Shown here piece by piece: positions 7,547-15,573 of a stretch of DNA of 30,799 nucleotides (positions within the stretch are counted from its first letter, which is position 1; each line of letters starts with the position of its first letter). Where the stretch lies: NCBI GenBank assembly GCA_048173955.1, contig DBEYOB010000073.1:1-30799 (forward strand). The letters are read 5' to 3'. The stretch comes from CAZUFB01 sp048173955 (GTDB lineage Bacteria > Actinomycetota > Coriobacteriia > Coriobacteriales > UMGS124). The notes beneath the pieces were generated by a model. That model saw only the letters and a program-made list of their open reading frames with translations, had not been told where the DNA came from and searched no databases. A program made the translations under genes and the position numbers.

Positions 7547-8710
7547 CTATCCCAGCGAAACGCCGCCGAGCCAACCCCAGCGCGGCGTGACGGTCGTGCT
7601 ATACGTGCCGACCCAGCTGTCGATGTCGATGGTGCGGATGTAGCCGATGTTGTCCATCACCATGCCGCCGCCGATGTAGATGCCGACGTGCCCGTAGATG
7701 CGTCCTGCGGAGGTGCCGCTCCAGGTGGAGACGGCGACGATCATGCCGGGCATCAGCGAGCCGCGGTCGGAGCTGTAGCACCACGACGCGTACATGTCGC
7801 ACGCGTTGCCGTAGAAGGCGCCGATGCCGGCGTTGACGAACACGTTGGTGACCCAGGCGGCGCAATAGCCCGCGCCCGGCGACGGCGTCGAGTAGCAGGA
7901 GCTGACCACGGCGCTTGCCGAGGTCGAGCCGTAGGCCGTTCCCGACGACCCCCCGCTCGAGCCACCGCCCGCAGCCTGCGCGGCGGCTTCGGCTTCGGCC
8001 CGCGCCTGCTCGATGAGCTCCTGGTTGTATTGTTCGGTGAGGGCTTGCACCTCGGCGCTCAGGTTGCTGAGCAGGTTGTAGGCCTCGTCCTGGCGGGCAT
8101 GGATGTCGGCCAGCTGCTGCTCCTGCTGCGCGCGCAGGGCGTCGAGCTCGGCGTACTGCGCCTCGAGGGTGGCGCGCTGCTGTTCGAGGGCGGCCTGCTG
8201 GTCTTGCAGCTGCTGCTTGAGCGCACGGATATTGTCGATGAGCTCGACCTGGCTGTTGTTGATCTTGGTCAGGTAGTAGATGTTGCGGAACAGCTCTTCG
8301 TAATCCGACGAGCCGAGGATGACGTCGAGGACCGAGGTCGAGCCGTTCTTGTAGCTGTGCTTGACGTACCATGCCAGCTCTTCCTGGTACTCTTCGAGCT
8401 GCGCCTGGGCCGCCTCGATCTCGGCGATGGTCTGGTCGATCTGGGCCTGCGTCTGATCGATTTCGGCCTGCTTGGCCTCCATGGCGTTGAGGGTGTTCTG
8501 GAGCTCGAGGCTCAACGCCTCCTGCTGGGCGGCCAGGTTGTCGATCTGCGCCTGGACGGCGGCGTACTGCTCCTGGGCCGAGGCCAGCGCGGCCTCGGTC
8601 GCCTCGGTTGCCGCGGCCGGGCGGGCGAGCAGCCCCCCGAAGGTGCCGGCGGCCAAGAGCGGTGCTATTCCCATCAGCAGGCAGGCTTGCCTGCGCGAAA
8701 GTGCTTCCAT
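7547..8710 (-). CDS. Exported coiled-coil peptidoglycan hydrolase with C-terminal CHAP-like domain
   Basis: The protein has 387 residues; ATG 8710 follows GAGGGCAGT. A signal peptide occupies about residues 1-34 (ALSRRQACLLMG, then hydrophobic, ending ARPAAA). The RR pair is reminiscent of Tat, but the hydrophobic core also fits Sec. Residues 38-245 form long Gln/Glu/Ala-rich coiled coils as in PcsB/CwlO-type hydrolases, including the conserved-looking LAWYVKHSYKNGSTSVLDV and ILGSSDYEELFRNIYYL. A Gly/Ser linker (247-262) leads to a ~115-residue catalytic domain with Cys283 in GAGYCAAWV and His341 in IYGHVGIYIGGG, the CHAP/NlpC-P60-type Cys-His pair. The domain arrangement suggests a cell-division or cell-separation hydrolase controlled through its coiled coil. 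The neighbours do not suggest a partner. Confidence 0.88.
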   Translation of the reverse strand: MEALSRRQACLLMGIAPLLAAGTFGGLLARPAAATEATEAALASAQEQYAAVQAQIDNLAAQQEALSLELQNTLNAMEAKQAEIDQTQAQIDQTIAEIEAAQAQLEEYQEELAWYVKHSYKNGSTSVLDVILGSSDYEELFRNIYYLTKINNSQVELIDNIRALKQQLQDQQAALEQQRATLEAQYAELDALRAQQEQQLADIHARQDEAYNLLSNLSAEVQALTEQYNQELIEQARAEAEAAAQAAGGGSSGGSSGTAYGSTSASAVVSSCYSTPSPGAGYCAAWVTNVFVNAGIGAFYGNACDMYASWCYSSDRGSLMPGMIVAVSTWSGTSAGRIYGHVGIYIGGGMVMDNIGYIRTIDIDSWVGTYSTTVTPRWGWLGGVSLG

Positions 8711-8835
8711 ACTGCCCTCTGGTGTGTGTAGGCGACGTTAGTACAGGGCTCTGCGATGCGATTCAGGTCAATCATTCTATCAGCATTGCGCCGTCAAGCC
8801 GTGTGCGCTTCGTGGATTGCGCCGCCCGGATGCGC

Positions 8836-8873
8836 AAAACCGCCCCGGACGCTCTCGTGAACGTCCGGGGCGG
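8836..8873 (-). terminator. Intrinsic terminator of the flavoprotein at 8987-10606
   Basis: A 12-bp perfect stem (8840-8851 CCGCCCCGGACG with 8862-8873 CGTCCGGGGCGG) is followed on the minus strand by TTTTGCGC. It lies 114 bp past the stop codon, so the mRNA has a long 3' end. Confidence 0.75.
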
Positions 8874-8986
8874 CCGTGTGGCGCCGTGCGCGCCGCTGCA
8901 GGTTCGCGACGGGCCTCCCGCGGGTACTCGCGCCTGCTACGGGCTTGCGGCCCTCGCCTTGTTGGCCCTGCCTTGTTCGCGCTCCC

Positions 8987-10606
8987 TTACTCGACGGTCA
9001 CGGCGGTCACGCCCAGGTACTTGGCGGCTTCCTGAGCGATGATGCGGCCGGAGTTGTTGGCCCAGGAGGCCTGGCTGCCGGGGGCGAGGCTCACGTCGTA
9101 GGAGTCGCCGTAGAGGCAGCCGGCGTCGGAGCCGCCGACGTACAGGCCGGGGATGACGGTGTGGTCCTCGCGCATGGCCTCGCAGTTCTCGTTGATCATG
9201 ACGCCGCCGCACGTGGTGTAGTAGCCGTCGCCGGTCTGGCCGATGTAGTACGGGCCCTCGATCTTGCGCAGGTGCTCGGGGGCCTTGCCGAAGTCGAGGT
9301 CCTCGCCGGTCTCGCAGTAGCCGTTGTAGGTGTCGATGCAGGCCTGGAGCGCCTCGGGGTCGAGGCCCTCGGCGGCGGCCATCTCCTCAACGGTCTCGCA
9401 CTTGAAGACGTTGCCCTGCTCGATCAGGTACTCGATCTCCTCGCGCACGCCCTCCATGGGGGTGCCGGGCTGGGTGAAGGAGAAGACCATGCCGTACGGG
9501 CCCTCCTGCTCCCAGGTGGTCAGGTCGTTCTCGGTGAAGATGATGTAGGTGCGGTCCTGGTTGCGCTGGGCGAGGCCGACGCCGGCGAAGTCGCTGATCC
9601 AGCGGTCCTCGTTGATCCAGCGCTCGCAGTTGTTGTTGACCCACAGGGTGGGCTGGACGCTGGCGCAGTAGTCCATGTGCGTCCAGATGGCGCCCTTCAT
9701 GCAGGGGCCGCACCACATGACGGTGCCCAGGCCCTCGGCCATGTAGGCGCCGGCGTCGCGGGCCATCTTGATGCCGTCGGCGTCGTTGCCGGGCACGCCC
9801 TGCGGCAGGATGAGCTCGTTGCGGGTCTCGGAGACGGCGTACAGGAACTCCTGGTTCTGCGGGTAGCCGCCGGTGGCCAGGGCGACGCAGGGGGCGTTCA
9901 CCTGGACGTAGGTGCCGTCGGCGCGCTGGGCGATGACGCCGGTGACGGCACCGTCGTCGCCGACGAGGATCTTCTTGACGGGAGTCTCGAGCTCGATCTG
10001 GACGCCGAGGTTCTCGGCGGCGGCGCGCATGGAGTCCTGGAACGTGGCGCCCGGGCCCTTCTCAAGGTCGCGCTCGTAGACGTGCCAGCACTTGGGGCCG
10101 TTGCCGATGGCGATGGCGCCCTGGAAGGCGACGCCCAGGTCCTGCAGCCACTGAACGGTCTCGGCGGTCATGTTGAAGAAGCGCTGGTAGAGCTTGTGGT
10201 TCGGGATGAAGTGGTGGTACTCCATCGTGTTGGTGATGGCCTCGAAGGGCGTCATGTCGCAGCCGCTCTCCTCGGTGAAGGGCGTCTGCAGGGCGAACAG
10301 GCCCTCGGTGCCGATGAACGAGCCGCCCGTGACCTCGCGCTTCTCGAGGACGATGGGCTTGAGGCCGAGCTGGACGGCCTGGCAGGCGCACGCCATGCCG
10401 GTTCCGCCGGCGCCGACGATGGCGATGTCGCACTCGAGCGTCTCGGTCGGCTCGCCGACCTCCTCGAGGTTCCAGACGTCGCTCGACTCGGCGATGATCT
10501 TCGCCTCGGCGGGCTTGGCGGCCAGCGCGGAGGCACCGGCCACGGCGGCGCCTGCGACGGCGGCACCGGCGACGAAGTTGCGACGGGACATGGTGATGTC
10601 GGACAT
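8987..10606 (-). CDS. Tat-exported FAD-dependent reductase (fumarate-reductase-like flavoprotein)
   Basis: The protein has 539 residues. ATG 10604-10606 follows AAGGGGGAATTCGC; an internal ATG five codons on is less well placed. The Tat signal is MSRRNFVAGAAVAG with an Ala-rich core ending near AAKPAEA. The FAD site is CDIAIVGAGGTG (59-70) with a downstream LEKREVTGGS. The C-terminus carries VIPGLYVGGSDAGCLYGDSY, the second dinucleotide-contact segment; the catalytic capping domain lies between. No heme or FMN domain is fused. The gene is divergent from the exported flavodiiron-rubredoxin gene (11148-12728) across a 540-bp region, so the two may share regulation. Many paralogues of this family exist in Eggerthellaceae, each for a different small-molecule acceptor; the substrate here is unknown. 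Confidence 0.88.
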   Translation of the reverse strand: MSDITMSRRNFVAGAAVAGAAVAGASALAAKPAEAKIIAESSDVWNLEEVGEPTETLECDIAIVGAGGTGMACACQAVQLGLKPIVLEKREVTGGSFIGTEGLFALQTPFTEESGCDMTPFEAITNTMEYHHFIPNHKLYQRFFNMTAETVQWLQDLGVAFQGAIAIGNGPKCWHVYERDLEKGPGATFQDSMRAAAENLGVQIELETPVKKILVGDDGAVTGVIAQRADGTYVQVNAPCVALATGGYPQNQEFLYAVSETRNELILPQGVPGNDADGIKMARDAGAYMAEGLGTVMWCGPCMKGAIWTHMDYCASVQPTLWVNNNCERWINEDRWISDFAGVGLAQRNQDRTYIIFTENDLTTWEQEGPYGMVFSFTQPGTPMEGVREEIEYLIEQGNVFKCETVEEMAAAEGLDPEALQACIDTYNGYCETGEDLDFGKAPEHLRKIEGPYYIGQTGDGYYTTCGGVMINENCEAMREDHTVIPGLYVGGSDAGCLYGDSYDVSLAPGSQASWANNSGRIIAQEAAKYLGVTAVTVE

Positions 10607-11147
10607 GCGAATTCCCCCTTACGGGCAGACGACGGAGCGCCCGCCCCGATAGGCCGCCTCGGCGAGGCCGGCGGCGGCACGGCGTGTGCGCAGACATGTG
10701 GCCTGCGACGTGCGTTCGAGTCTCTCCGGCTCGAACGACCGAGACCATGATGGCATGCCCGGCAGCCTCGGTGAGGCCTCAACCCTGTAACTGAAAATTG
10801 GGGCCTGAAACGGCTTGTTGGGGACTGGCTTGCTGTTGCTGCGGCGCCGAACGCTGTCGAACGTCGAGGCGGTTTCCAAAATGGATACGGACGCGGTGAA
10901 ACCAAGACGACAGCCCGTGAAAAGCATGCAAATTCGGTGGTATTCCTGCAATGATGCTTCGTAGGGCTGGACTGAATACTAGTGAGTAACTAGGATAAAA
11001 TCCGTCTTCGTGTGCGGCGTGGGCGCATCGTCCAAGGGAAGGGGTCGGGCGTCGCGGCTGCACTCGAAACGCGAAGAGCCAAGAGCCCTATGGGCGAGAA
11101 ACGCCCGCAACCAGATTGTCCGAATGTCGAACGGAGAGGGGAACAGC
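10607..11147. promoter_or_regulatory. Divergent intergenic region between two exported redox genes
   Basis: No gene is supported in these 541 bp. Near 10971-11001 on the + strand is the inverted repeat CTAGT-gagta-ACTAG (10979-10993), directly followed by TAAAAT (10996-11001), a candidate -10 for the flavodiiron gene. A weak TGAATA sits 17 bp upstream of it. The transcript leader to the ATG at 11148 would be about 140 nt. The minus-strand flavoprotein must also be driven from here, but no clear promoter was found for it. Confidence 0.4.
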
Positions 11148-12728
11148 ATGGAAACTACCACCAGCCGCCGCGGGTTCGTGAAGGCCGCCGCCGGAGGCGC
11201 AGCCGCAATCGCGGCGATCAGCGCGCTGCGTGCCCAGAGCGCCCAGGCCGACGAGGCGGCGAGCGAGGCCGCGGCTCCCGCCACGATCAACGACTTCTTC
11301 GCCGGCAAGGCCAACGCCCGCCAGATCACCGACGACCTGTGGTGGGTCGGCGCCTCCGACAAGCGCCTCGAGCTGTTCGAGAACGTCTACCCGCTCGAGC
11401 AGGGCGTCGCCTACAACTCCTACCTGCTGCTTGACGAGCAGACCGTCCTCATCGACACCGTCGACCGCTCGGTCACCGGCGAGTACTTCGAGAACATCGC
11501 CGCCGTGCTGGGCGACCGTCCGCTCGACTACCTGCTCATCAACCACATGGAGCCCGACCACAGCTCCGCCATCTCGCTCGTGCTGAGCAAGTTCCCGAAC
11601 TGCACGGTGGTCACGAGCGCCGGCGCCGTCGAGATGATCAAGAACTTCTTCGGCATCGACGTGACCGACCGCTGCATCGTCGTGGCCGAGGGCGACACCC
11701 TCACCACCGGCGCCCACACCCTCGCCTTCGTCGAGGCACCCATGGTGCACTGGCCCGAGGTCATCGTGACGCTCGACACCACCACCGGCATCCTCTTCAG
11801 CGCCGACGCGTTCGGCACCTTCAACGCCCTCGATGGCAACATGTACGCCGACCAGGTGAACTTCACCGAGGATGACAAGTGGATCGCCGAGTCGCGCCGC
11901 TACTTCTGCAACATCGTGGGCAAGTACGGCCCGCAGGTGCATGAGCTGCTCGGCAAGGCCTCCACGCTCGACATCACCATGTTCTGCTCCACGCACGGCC
12001 CCATCTGGCGCCAGGACCTCGCCTGGATGCTCGACAAGTACACCAAGTGGTCGACCTACGTGCCCGAGGACAACGCCGTGGCCATCTTCTACGGCTCGAT
12101 CTACGGCGGCACGGCCAACGCGGCCAACATCCTGGCCTCGCAGCTCTCCAACGCCGGTGTGAACAACGTCAAGGTGTACGACGTGTCCAAGACCCACGTG
12201 AGCTGGCTGCTCGCCGAGTGCTTCCGCTGCAGCCACCTCGTGTTTGCGAGCGCCACGTACAACATGGGCATCTTCACCCCGATGAAGAACTTCCTGAACG
12301 ACCTTGTGGCCCACAACATGCAGAACCGCTGCGTGTCGTTCATCGAGAACGGCTCCTGGTCGCCCGTGGCCGGTCAGCTGATGCAGGACATCGTGGCTAC
12401 CATGCCCAACATGTTCCAGGTCGGCGACAAGGTGACCCTGCTGTCCACCACGAGCGACGAGAACGTCCAGCAGCTCCAGACGCTGGCCAGCGCCATCGCC
12501 GCGTCGGTGCTCGGCGACTCCTCGCTCAACGTGGCCATGACGCCCTCCGAGACCAACGCCCAGCCCGCAGCCGGCACCATGGCGGCGGCCGAGCAGTCCG
12601 ACGGCGGCAGCCGCCAGTGGAAGTGCACCGTGTGCGGCTACATCTACGAGGGCGAAGAGCTCCCGGCCGACTACGTGTGCCCGATCTGCGGCCAGGGTGC
12701 CGACGTGTTCGAGGAAGTTACGGCGTAG
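11148..12728 (+). CDS. Tat-exported flavodiiron protein fused to rubredoxin (O2/NO reductase type)
   Basis: The protein has 526 residues. ATG 11148 follows GGAGAGGGGAACAGC; the longer open frame upstream lacks support. A Tat signal opens the protein (SRRGFVKAAAGG, hydrophobic to about residue 33, ALRAQSAQA). The metallo-beta-lactamase-like diiron domain (about 50-300) keeps every expected ligand: H133, E135, D137 and H138 in NHMEPDHSS, H201 in MVHWPE, D220 in FSADAFG, H283 in CSTHGPIW. The flavodoxin domain (about 309-455) has the FMN loop FYGSIYGGTANAA. A rubredoxin follows at 492-526 (KCTVCGY and YVCPICG; C493, C496, C511, C514). Flavorubredoxins reduce O2 to water or NO to N2O and are normally cytoplasmic, with NADH:rubredoxin reductase as donor. 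Here the signal implies folding with cofactors, then export, so the donor must lie outside the membrane. It is divergent from a Tat flavoprotein. Confidence 0.93.
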   Translation: METTTSRRGFVKAAAGGAAAIAAISALRAQSAQADEAASEAAAPATINDFFAGKANARQITDDLWWVGASDKRLELFENVYPLEQGVAYNSYLLLDEQTVLIDTVDRSVTGEYFENIAAVLGDRPLDYLLINHMEPDHSSAISLVLSKFPNCTVVTSAGAVEMIKNFFGIDVTDRCIVVAEGDTLTTGAHTLAFVEAPMVHWPEVIVTLDTTTGILFSADAFGTFNALDGNMYADQVNFTEDDKWIAESRRYFCNIVGKYGPQVHELLGKASTLDITMFCSTHGPIWRQDLAWMLDKYTKWSTYVPEDNAVAIFYGSIYGGTANAANILASQLSNAGVNNVKVYDVSKTHVSWLLAECFRCSHLVFASATYNMGIFTPMKNFLNDLVAHNMQNRCVSFIENGSWSPVAGQLMQDIVATMPNMFQVGDKVTLLSTTSDENVQQLQTLASAIAASVLGDSSLNVAMTPSETNAQPAAGTMAAAEQSDGGSRQWKCTVCGYIYEGEELPADYVCPICGQGADVFEEVTA

Positions 12729-12818
12729 GAGCGGCTGCGCCGCCAAGGGCGGCTGTGCGCTGTATCGCTGACGCGCGCGTCGCGCCATGGGCGCACGCGC
12801 TCTAGAGCAGGTGGGCTG

Positions 12819-12863
12819 GCGGGCCCGGTCGCGCGGATGCGGCCGGGCCCGCTGCTTGTTCTT
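12819..12863 (+). terminator. Terminator of the flavodiiron gene
   Basis: The stem GCGGGCCCGG (12819-12828) pairs with CCGGGCCCGC (12843-12852), with further partial pairing inside. It is followed by TGCTTGTTCTTG, a moderately T-rich tail on the + strand, 90 bp past the stop. Confidence 0.7.
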
Positions 12864-12900
12864 GCGGCCGTCCGGGCCGGCGCGACGGCTTCGCGGGGTC

Positions 12901-13132
12901 GCGTGACGCAAAACGGCGGTCTTCGCTACCTTTTTTGGCGTTGTGTACGACCCGGTTTGTTGGCGACCCGTCCGAGACGCCTTCCTTTTGATGGGCGGAC
13001 ATTTGCGACCTGGGAAAATGTCGATTCATCGCCTGTGTTTCCGCCTTTAGCCGGCGGATGTTGGTCCAATGGGAGGCATCCGGTCGTACACGACGGCGAT
13101 TTTGGTATTGAGAAAGGGCCGAACCTGTCACC
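12901..13132. repeat. Near-palindromic repeat element, copy 1 (~230 bp)
   Basis: Two 48-bp arms in inverted orientation (12902-12949 and 13085-13132) share the outer end GTGAC, a central TACC and the inner end GTGTACG. They enclose ~135 bp without a convincing gene. The left arm reads CGTGACGCAAAACGG... TACCTTTTTTGGCGTTGTGTACG in broken form. The same arrangement, with 48-bp arms of the same length and the same orientation, recurs at 18137-18358. Minus-strand reading of the middle gives a 109-codon open frame that is not conserved with copy 2 beyond the repeat itself. It looks like a miniature mobile element or an intergenic hairpin repeat; no transposase is present. Confidence 0.65.
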
Positions 13133-13260
13133 CAGACTCGTTATATCTAAGAATATTGATGAAATAGTATTCAAGATTGATTATCAGGTGCCAGAGCCGG
13201 CCGCTTTGCCGTCCCGGAGCGGCCTTGGCGCCGCCGTATCGGTGTGCCGAGCGCAATGCT

Positions 13261-13301
13261 ATAGAACATATGTTCTATTGCAAGACGTAATGCGCTATAC
13301 T
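13261..13301 (+). promoter_or_regulatory. LexA (SOS) operator and promoter of the translesion polymerase operon
   Basis: ATAGAACATATGTTCTAT (13261-13278) is a perfect palindrome containing GAAC-N4-GTTC, the LexA box core of Gram-positive bacteria. A -10 TATACT lies at 13296-13301. Its -35 position (17-bp spacing: TTCTAT at 13273-13278) overlaps the box, so LexA would block polymerase directly. The predicted start of transcription is about 13308, right at the ATG at 13309, which suggests either a leaderless mRNA or a downstream start codon. Confidence 0.85.
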
Positions 13302-13308
13302 GTGGGAC

Positions 13309-15132
13309 ATGCCGAAGGTGCGACCAACCGAGGCGCCTGCGCTCGCGGGCGTAAGGGCTTACAGGCGCAGGCGCCCGCAGGTGCAGGCGGCTTGTTGCGT
13401 TCGATTGTGTGGAGAGGGGGTGCGGGGCGCTTTGGGGGAGACTGCGGGGACGTTGGCCATGCCGCCGATTATGCCGACCGGTGCGGAGAGTGCTGCTGGC
13501 TCTGCCGGTGCCGTCGAGGTCGACCGTGCTGCTGGCGCCGATTGCTCCGCCGACACGGGTCGCATGTACCTCTGCATCGACCTCAAATGCTTCTACGCCT
13601 CGGTCGAGTGCGTCGCCCGCGGGTGGGACCCGTTCACGACGCGCCTGGTCGTGGCCGATGAGTCGCGGGGCAAGACCACCATCTGCCTTGCCGTTTCCCC
13701 CGCGATGAAGGCTGCGGGCGTGCACAACCGTTGCCGGCTGTTCGAGATTCCCCCGGGTGTCGACTACGTGGCGGTGCCGCCGCGCATGCAGCGCTACATG
13801 GAGGTATCGGCCGACATCTACGCCATCTACCTGCGCTACATCAGCCCCGACGACATCCATGTCTACTCGATCGACGAGTGCTTCATCGACGCGACGCCCT
13901 ACCTGTCGCTCTACGGGATGTCCGCAGACGGCCTGGCGCGCATGCTCATGGAGGCGATTCGCCACGAGACGGGCATCTGCGCGACCGCGGGCATCGGCAC
14001 GAACCTGTTCCTGGCGAAGGTCGCGCTCGACATCACGGCAAAACATGCGCCCGACAATATCGGGTATCTCGATGAAGCGGAGTTCAAGCGGTCGATCTGG
14101 ACCCACCGGCCCATCACCGACATCTGGAACATCGGGCCGGGCATCGCGCGCCGTCTGGCGAAGTACGGCGTGCACGACCTGCTGGGCGTCGCTTTCATGC
14201 AGGAGGATGTGCTCTACCGCGAGTTCGGCGTCAACGCGGAGTTCCTCATCGACCACGCCTGGGGGTGCGAGCCGTGCACCATTGCCCAGATCCATGCCTA
14301 CGAGCCGGAGGGCCGTTCGATCTGCAACGGCCAGATCCTGCCATGCAACTATGGCTACGACGACGCCCTGCTCGTCATGAAGGAGATGGTCGACGCGTCG
14401 GTGCTCGATTTGGTGGAGAAGCACCTGGTGTGCAACCACATCTCGCTCATGGTGGGCTACGCGCGCGAAAAGGGGCGGCCTGCGGGCGAGCCGGTGCCGG
14501 GCGACTGCGCCGACCGGGCGTCGGGTCGCGGCGAGTCCGAGGTGTTCGTCGGCGAGCACGGGGCCCGTCCCGCGTCGGGCCGCTACGGCGAGCACACGGG
14601 CGGTTCCCGCAAGCTGGGCGAGCACACGAACTCCTACCGCAAGCTGTTACCGCGGTTCGAGCGGCTGTTTGCCGAGACGACGCTGCGCGACCGGCCCATC
14701 CGCCGCATCACCATAGGCCTCGAGGGGCTGCTGGGCGAGGAGTTTGCCACCGTCGATCTGTTTACCGACGTCGAGGCGGATGCGCGCGAGCACAGCCTGC
14801 AGCGAGCGGTGCTCGCCGTGAAGGGAAAGTTCGGCAAGAACGCTCTGGTGAAGGGCATGAGCCTGAACGAGAAGGCCACGGCCCTCGAGCGCAACAAGCT
14901 TATCGGCGGGCATCGCGCGGGTTTTGACGACAAGAAATCGAAGGCGGGGCGGACGGTGAAGGCGGCGAGGGCGGCAGACGGCGGGGATGCATCGGTCGGC
15001 CGCGGCGCAGCGGGCGGCATGCGGGCATCGGGTGACGGACGGACGGCGGACGGTGCCGACGCCGCATGCGGTTCCGCAGCAAGCGCGGACGACGGGGGAG
15101 GCGAGCGCCATGTCGGACTTTCGGCCGACTGA
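13309..15132 (+). CDS. SOS-regulated Y-family DNA polymerase (UvrX/UmuC-like)
   Basis: The core begins at MYLCIDLKCFYASVEC (13564), where most homologues start. Catalytic acidic residues are Asp91 in CIDLK and Asp189/Glu190 in YSIDECFID (numbered from 13309). GIGTNLFLAKVALDI, the helix-hairpin-helix segment IWNIGPGIARRLAKYGV and the little-finger part (ITIGLEGLLGEEFATVDLFTD, ATALERNKLIGGHRAG) follow. It copies past damaged template at the cost of mutation. The start is uncertain: 13309 would be nearly leaderless, 13459 (ATGCCGCCG) has a weak site, 13564 matches the family. The 85-residue extension has no recognised domain. The last ~60 residues are Ala/Gly/Asp-rich and disordered. The stop overlaps the yolD-like start by 23 bp. 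A LexA box controls the operon. Confidence 0.9.
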   Translation: MPKVRPTEAPALAGVRAYRRRRPQVQAACCVRLCGEGVRGALGETAGTLAMPPIMPTGAESAAGSAGAVEVDRAAGADCSADTGRMYLCIDLKCFYASVECVARGWDPFTTRLVVADESRGKTTICLAVSPAMKAAGVHNRCRLFEIPPGVDYVAVPPRMQRYMEVSADIYAIYLRYISPDDIHVYSIDECFIDATPYLSLYGMSADGLARMLMEAIRHETGICATAGIGTNLFLAKVALDITAKHAPDNIGYLDEAEFKRSIWTHRPITDIWNIGPGIARRLAKYGVHDLLGVAFMQEDVLYREFGVNAEFLIDHAWGCEPCTIAQIHAYEPEGRSICNGQILPCNYGYDDALLVMKEMVDASVLDLVEKHLVCNHISLMVGYAREKGRPAGEPVPGDCADRASGRGESEVFVGEHGARPASGRYGEHTGGSRKLGEHTNSYRKLLPRFERLFAETTLRDRPIRRITIGLEGLLGEEFATVDLFTDVEADAREHSLQRAVLAVKGKFGKNALVKGMSLNEKATALERNKLIGGHRAGFDDKKSKAGRTVKAARAADGGDASVGRGAAGGMRASGDGRTADGADAACGSAASADDGGGERHVGLSAD

Positions 15133-15457
15133 GCCGCCCCGCCCCCGCATCGACCCGGCCGACCGGGCCCGGCAGTTCATGCCGTTCGCCGCACTCAGGG
15201 GATATTACGATTTGGTCCACTCGCGCGAACGCAGCGTGGAGCCGCGCCATGAGCTGACCGAGGAGGAGGCCGCCCTCTTGTCGGAGCAGGTCGCGCGCCT
15301 GCGAAAGGGCGACATGGTCAGGGTCGTGCGCTACGACGTCGACGCCTACGTGCCGGTGACGGGGGTCGTCACCCAAGTCGAGACGACTCTGCGGGAGCTG
15401 ACGGTCGTGAAAACGAAGATTCCGTTCGAGGACATCAGGTCGATCGAGCTTCTCTGA
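15110..15457 (+). CDS. YolD-like protein, partner of the translesion polymerase
   Basis: The protein has 115 residues; ATG 15110 follows GGGGGAGGCGAGCGCC. The conserved YolD pattern is clear: DRARQFMPFAALRGYYDLV, then a Glu-rich helix, LRKGDMVRVVRYD and a C-terminal beta segment (VTGVVTQVE, LTVVKTKIPFEDIRSIEL). YolD proteins are encoded with UvrX/YqjW-type polymerases in Gram-positives and are thought to act as UmuD-like accessory factors, although the sequence is unrelated to UmuD. The start overlaps the polymerase 3' end by 23 bp, so the two are coupled and both under the LexA box at 13261-13278. Confidence 0.9.
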   Translation: MSDFRPTEPPRPRIDPADRARQFMPFAALRGYYDLVHSRERSVEPRHELTEEEAALLSEQVARLRKGDMVRVVRYDVDAYVPVTGVVTQVETTLRELTVVKTKIPFEDIRSIELL

Positions 15458-15525
15458 ATCCTGGGCGTCCCCGAATAAATGATGCCATCCGCCCCGTCTG
15501 GCCCCGCGCCGATGCCGTATGCTTG

Positions 15526-15549
15526 CACCGCGGCGCCCATGCCGCGGTG
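15526..15549. repeat. Inverted repeat in front of the acetyltransferase gene
   Basis: CACCGCGGC (15526-15534) and GCCGCGGTG (15541-15549) form a perfect 9-bp stem with a 6-nt loop, in the 116-bp gap between the yolD-like stop and the GTG at 15574. There is no T-tract, so it could be an operator, an attenuator, or a factor-dependent end for the SOS operon. Confidence 0.4.
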
Positions 15550-15573
15550 CCCGACATCTGGAAAGGACGCCCC

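Noticed and set aside
8876..10750. 624-codon + strand open frame
   Set aside because: Antisense shadow of the flavoprotein at 8987-10606, with no ribosome site or recognisable motif.
11088..12911. 607-codon minus-strand open frame
   Set aside because: Mirror of the flavodiiron gene, whose metal ligands and rubredoxin cysteines prove the + strand reading.
12802..13131. Minus-strand 109-codon frame inside repeat copy 1
   Set aside because: The equivalent frame in copy 2 has different stops and sequence; conservation is at the level of the DNA repeat ends, not of a protein.
13171..14625. 484-codon minus-strand open frame
   Set aside because: Antisense to the Y-family polymerase, composition typical of a shadow frame.
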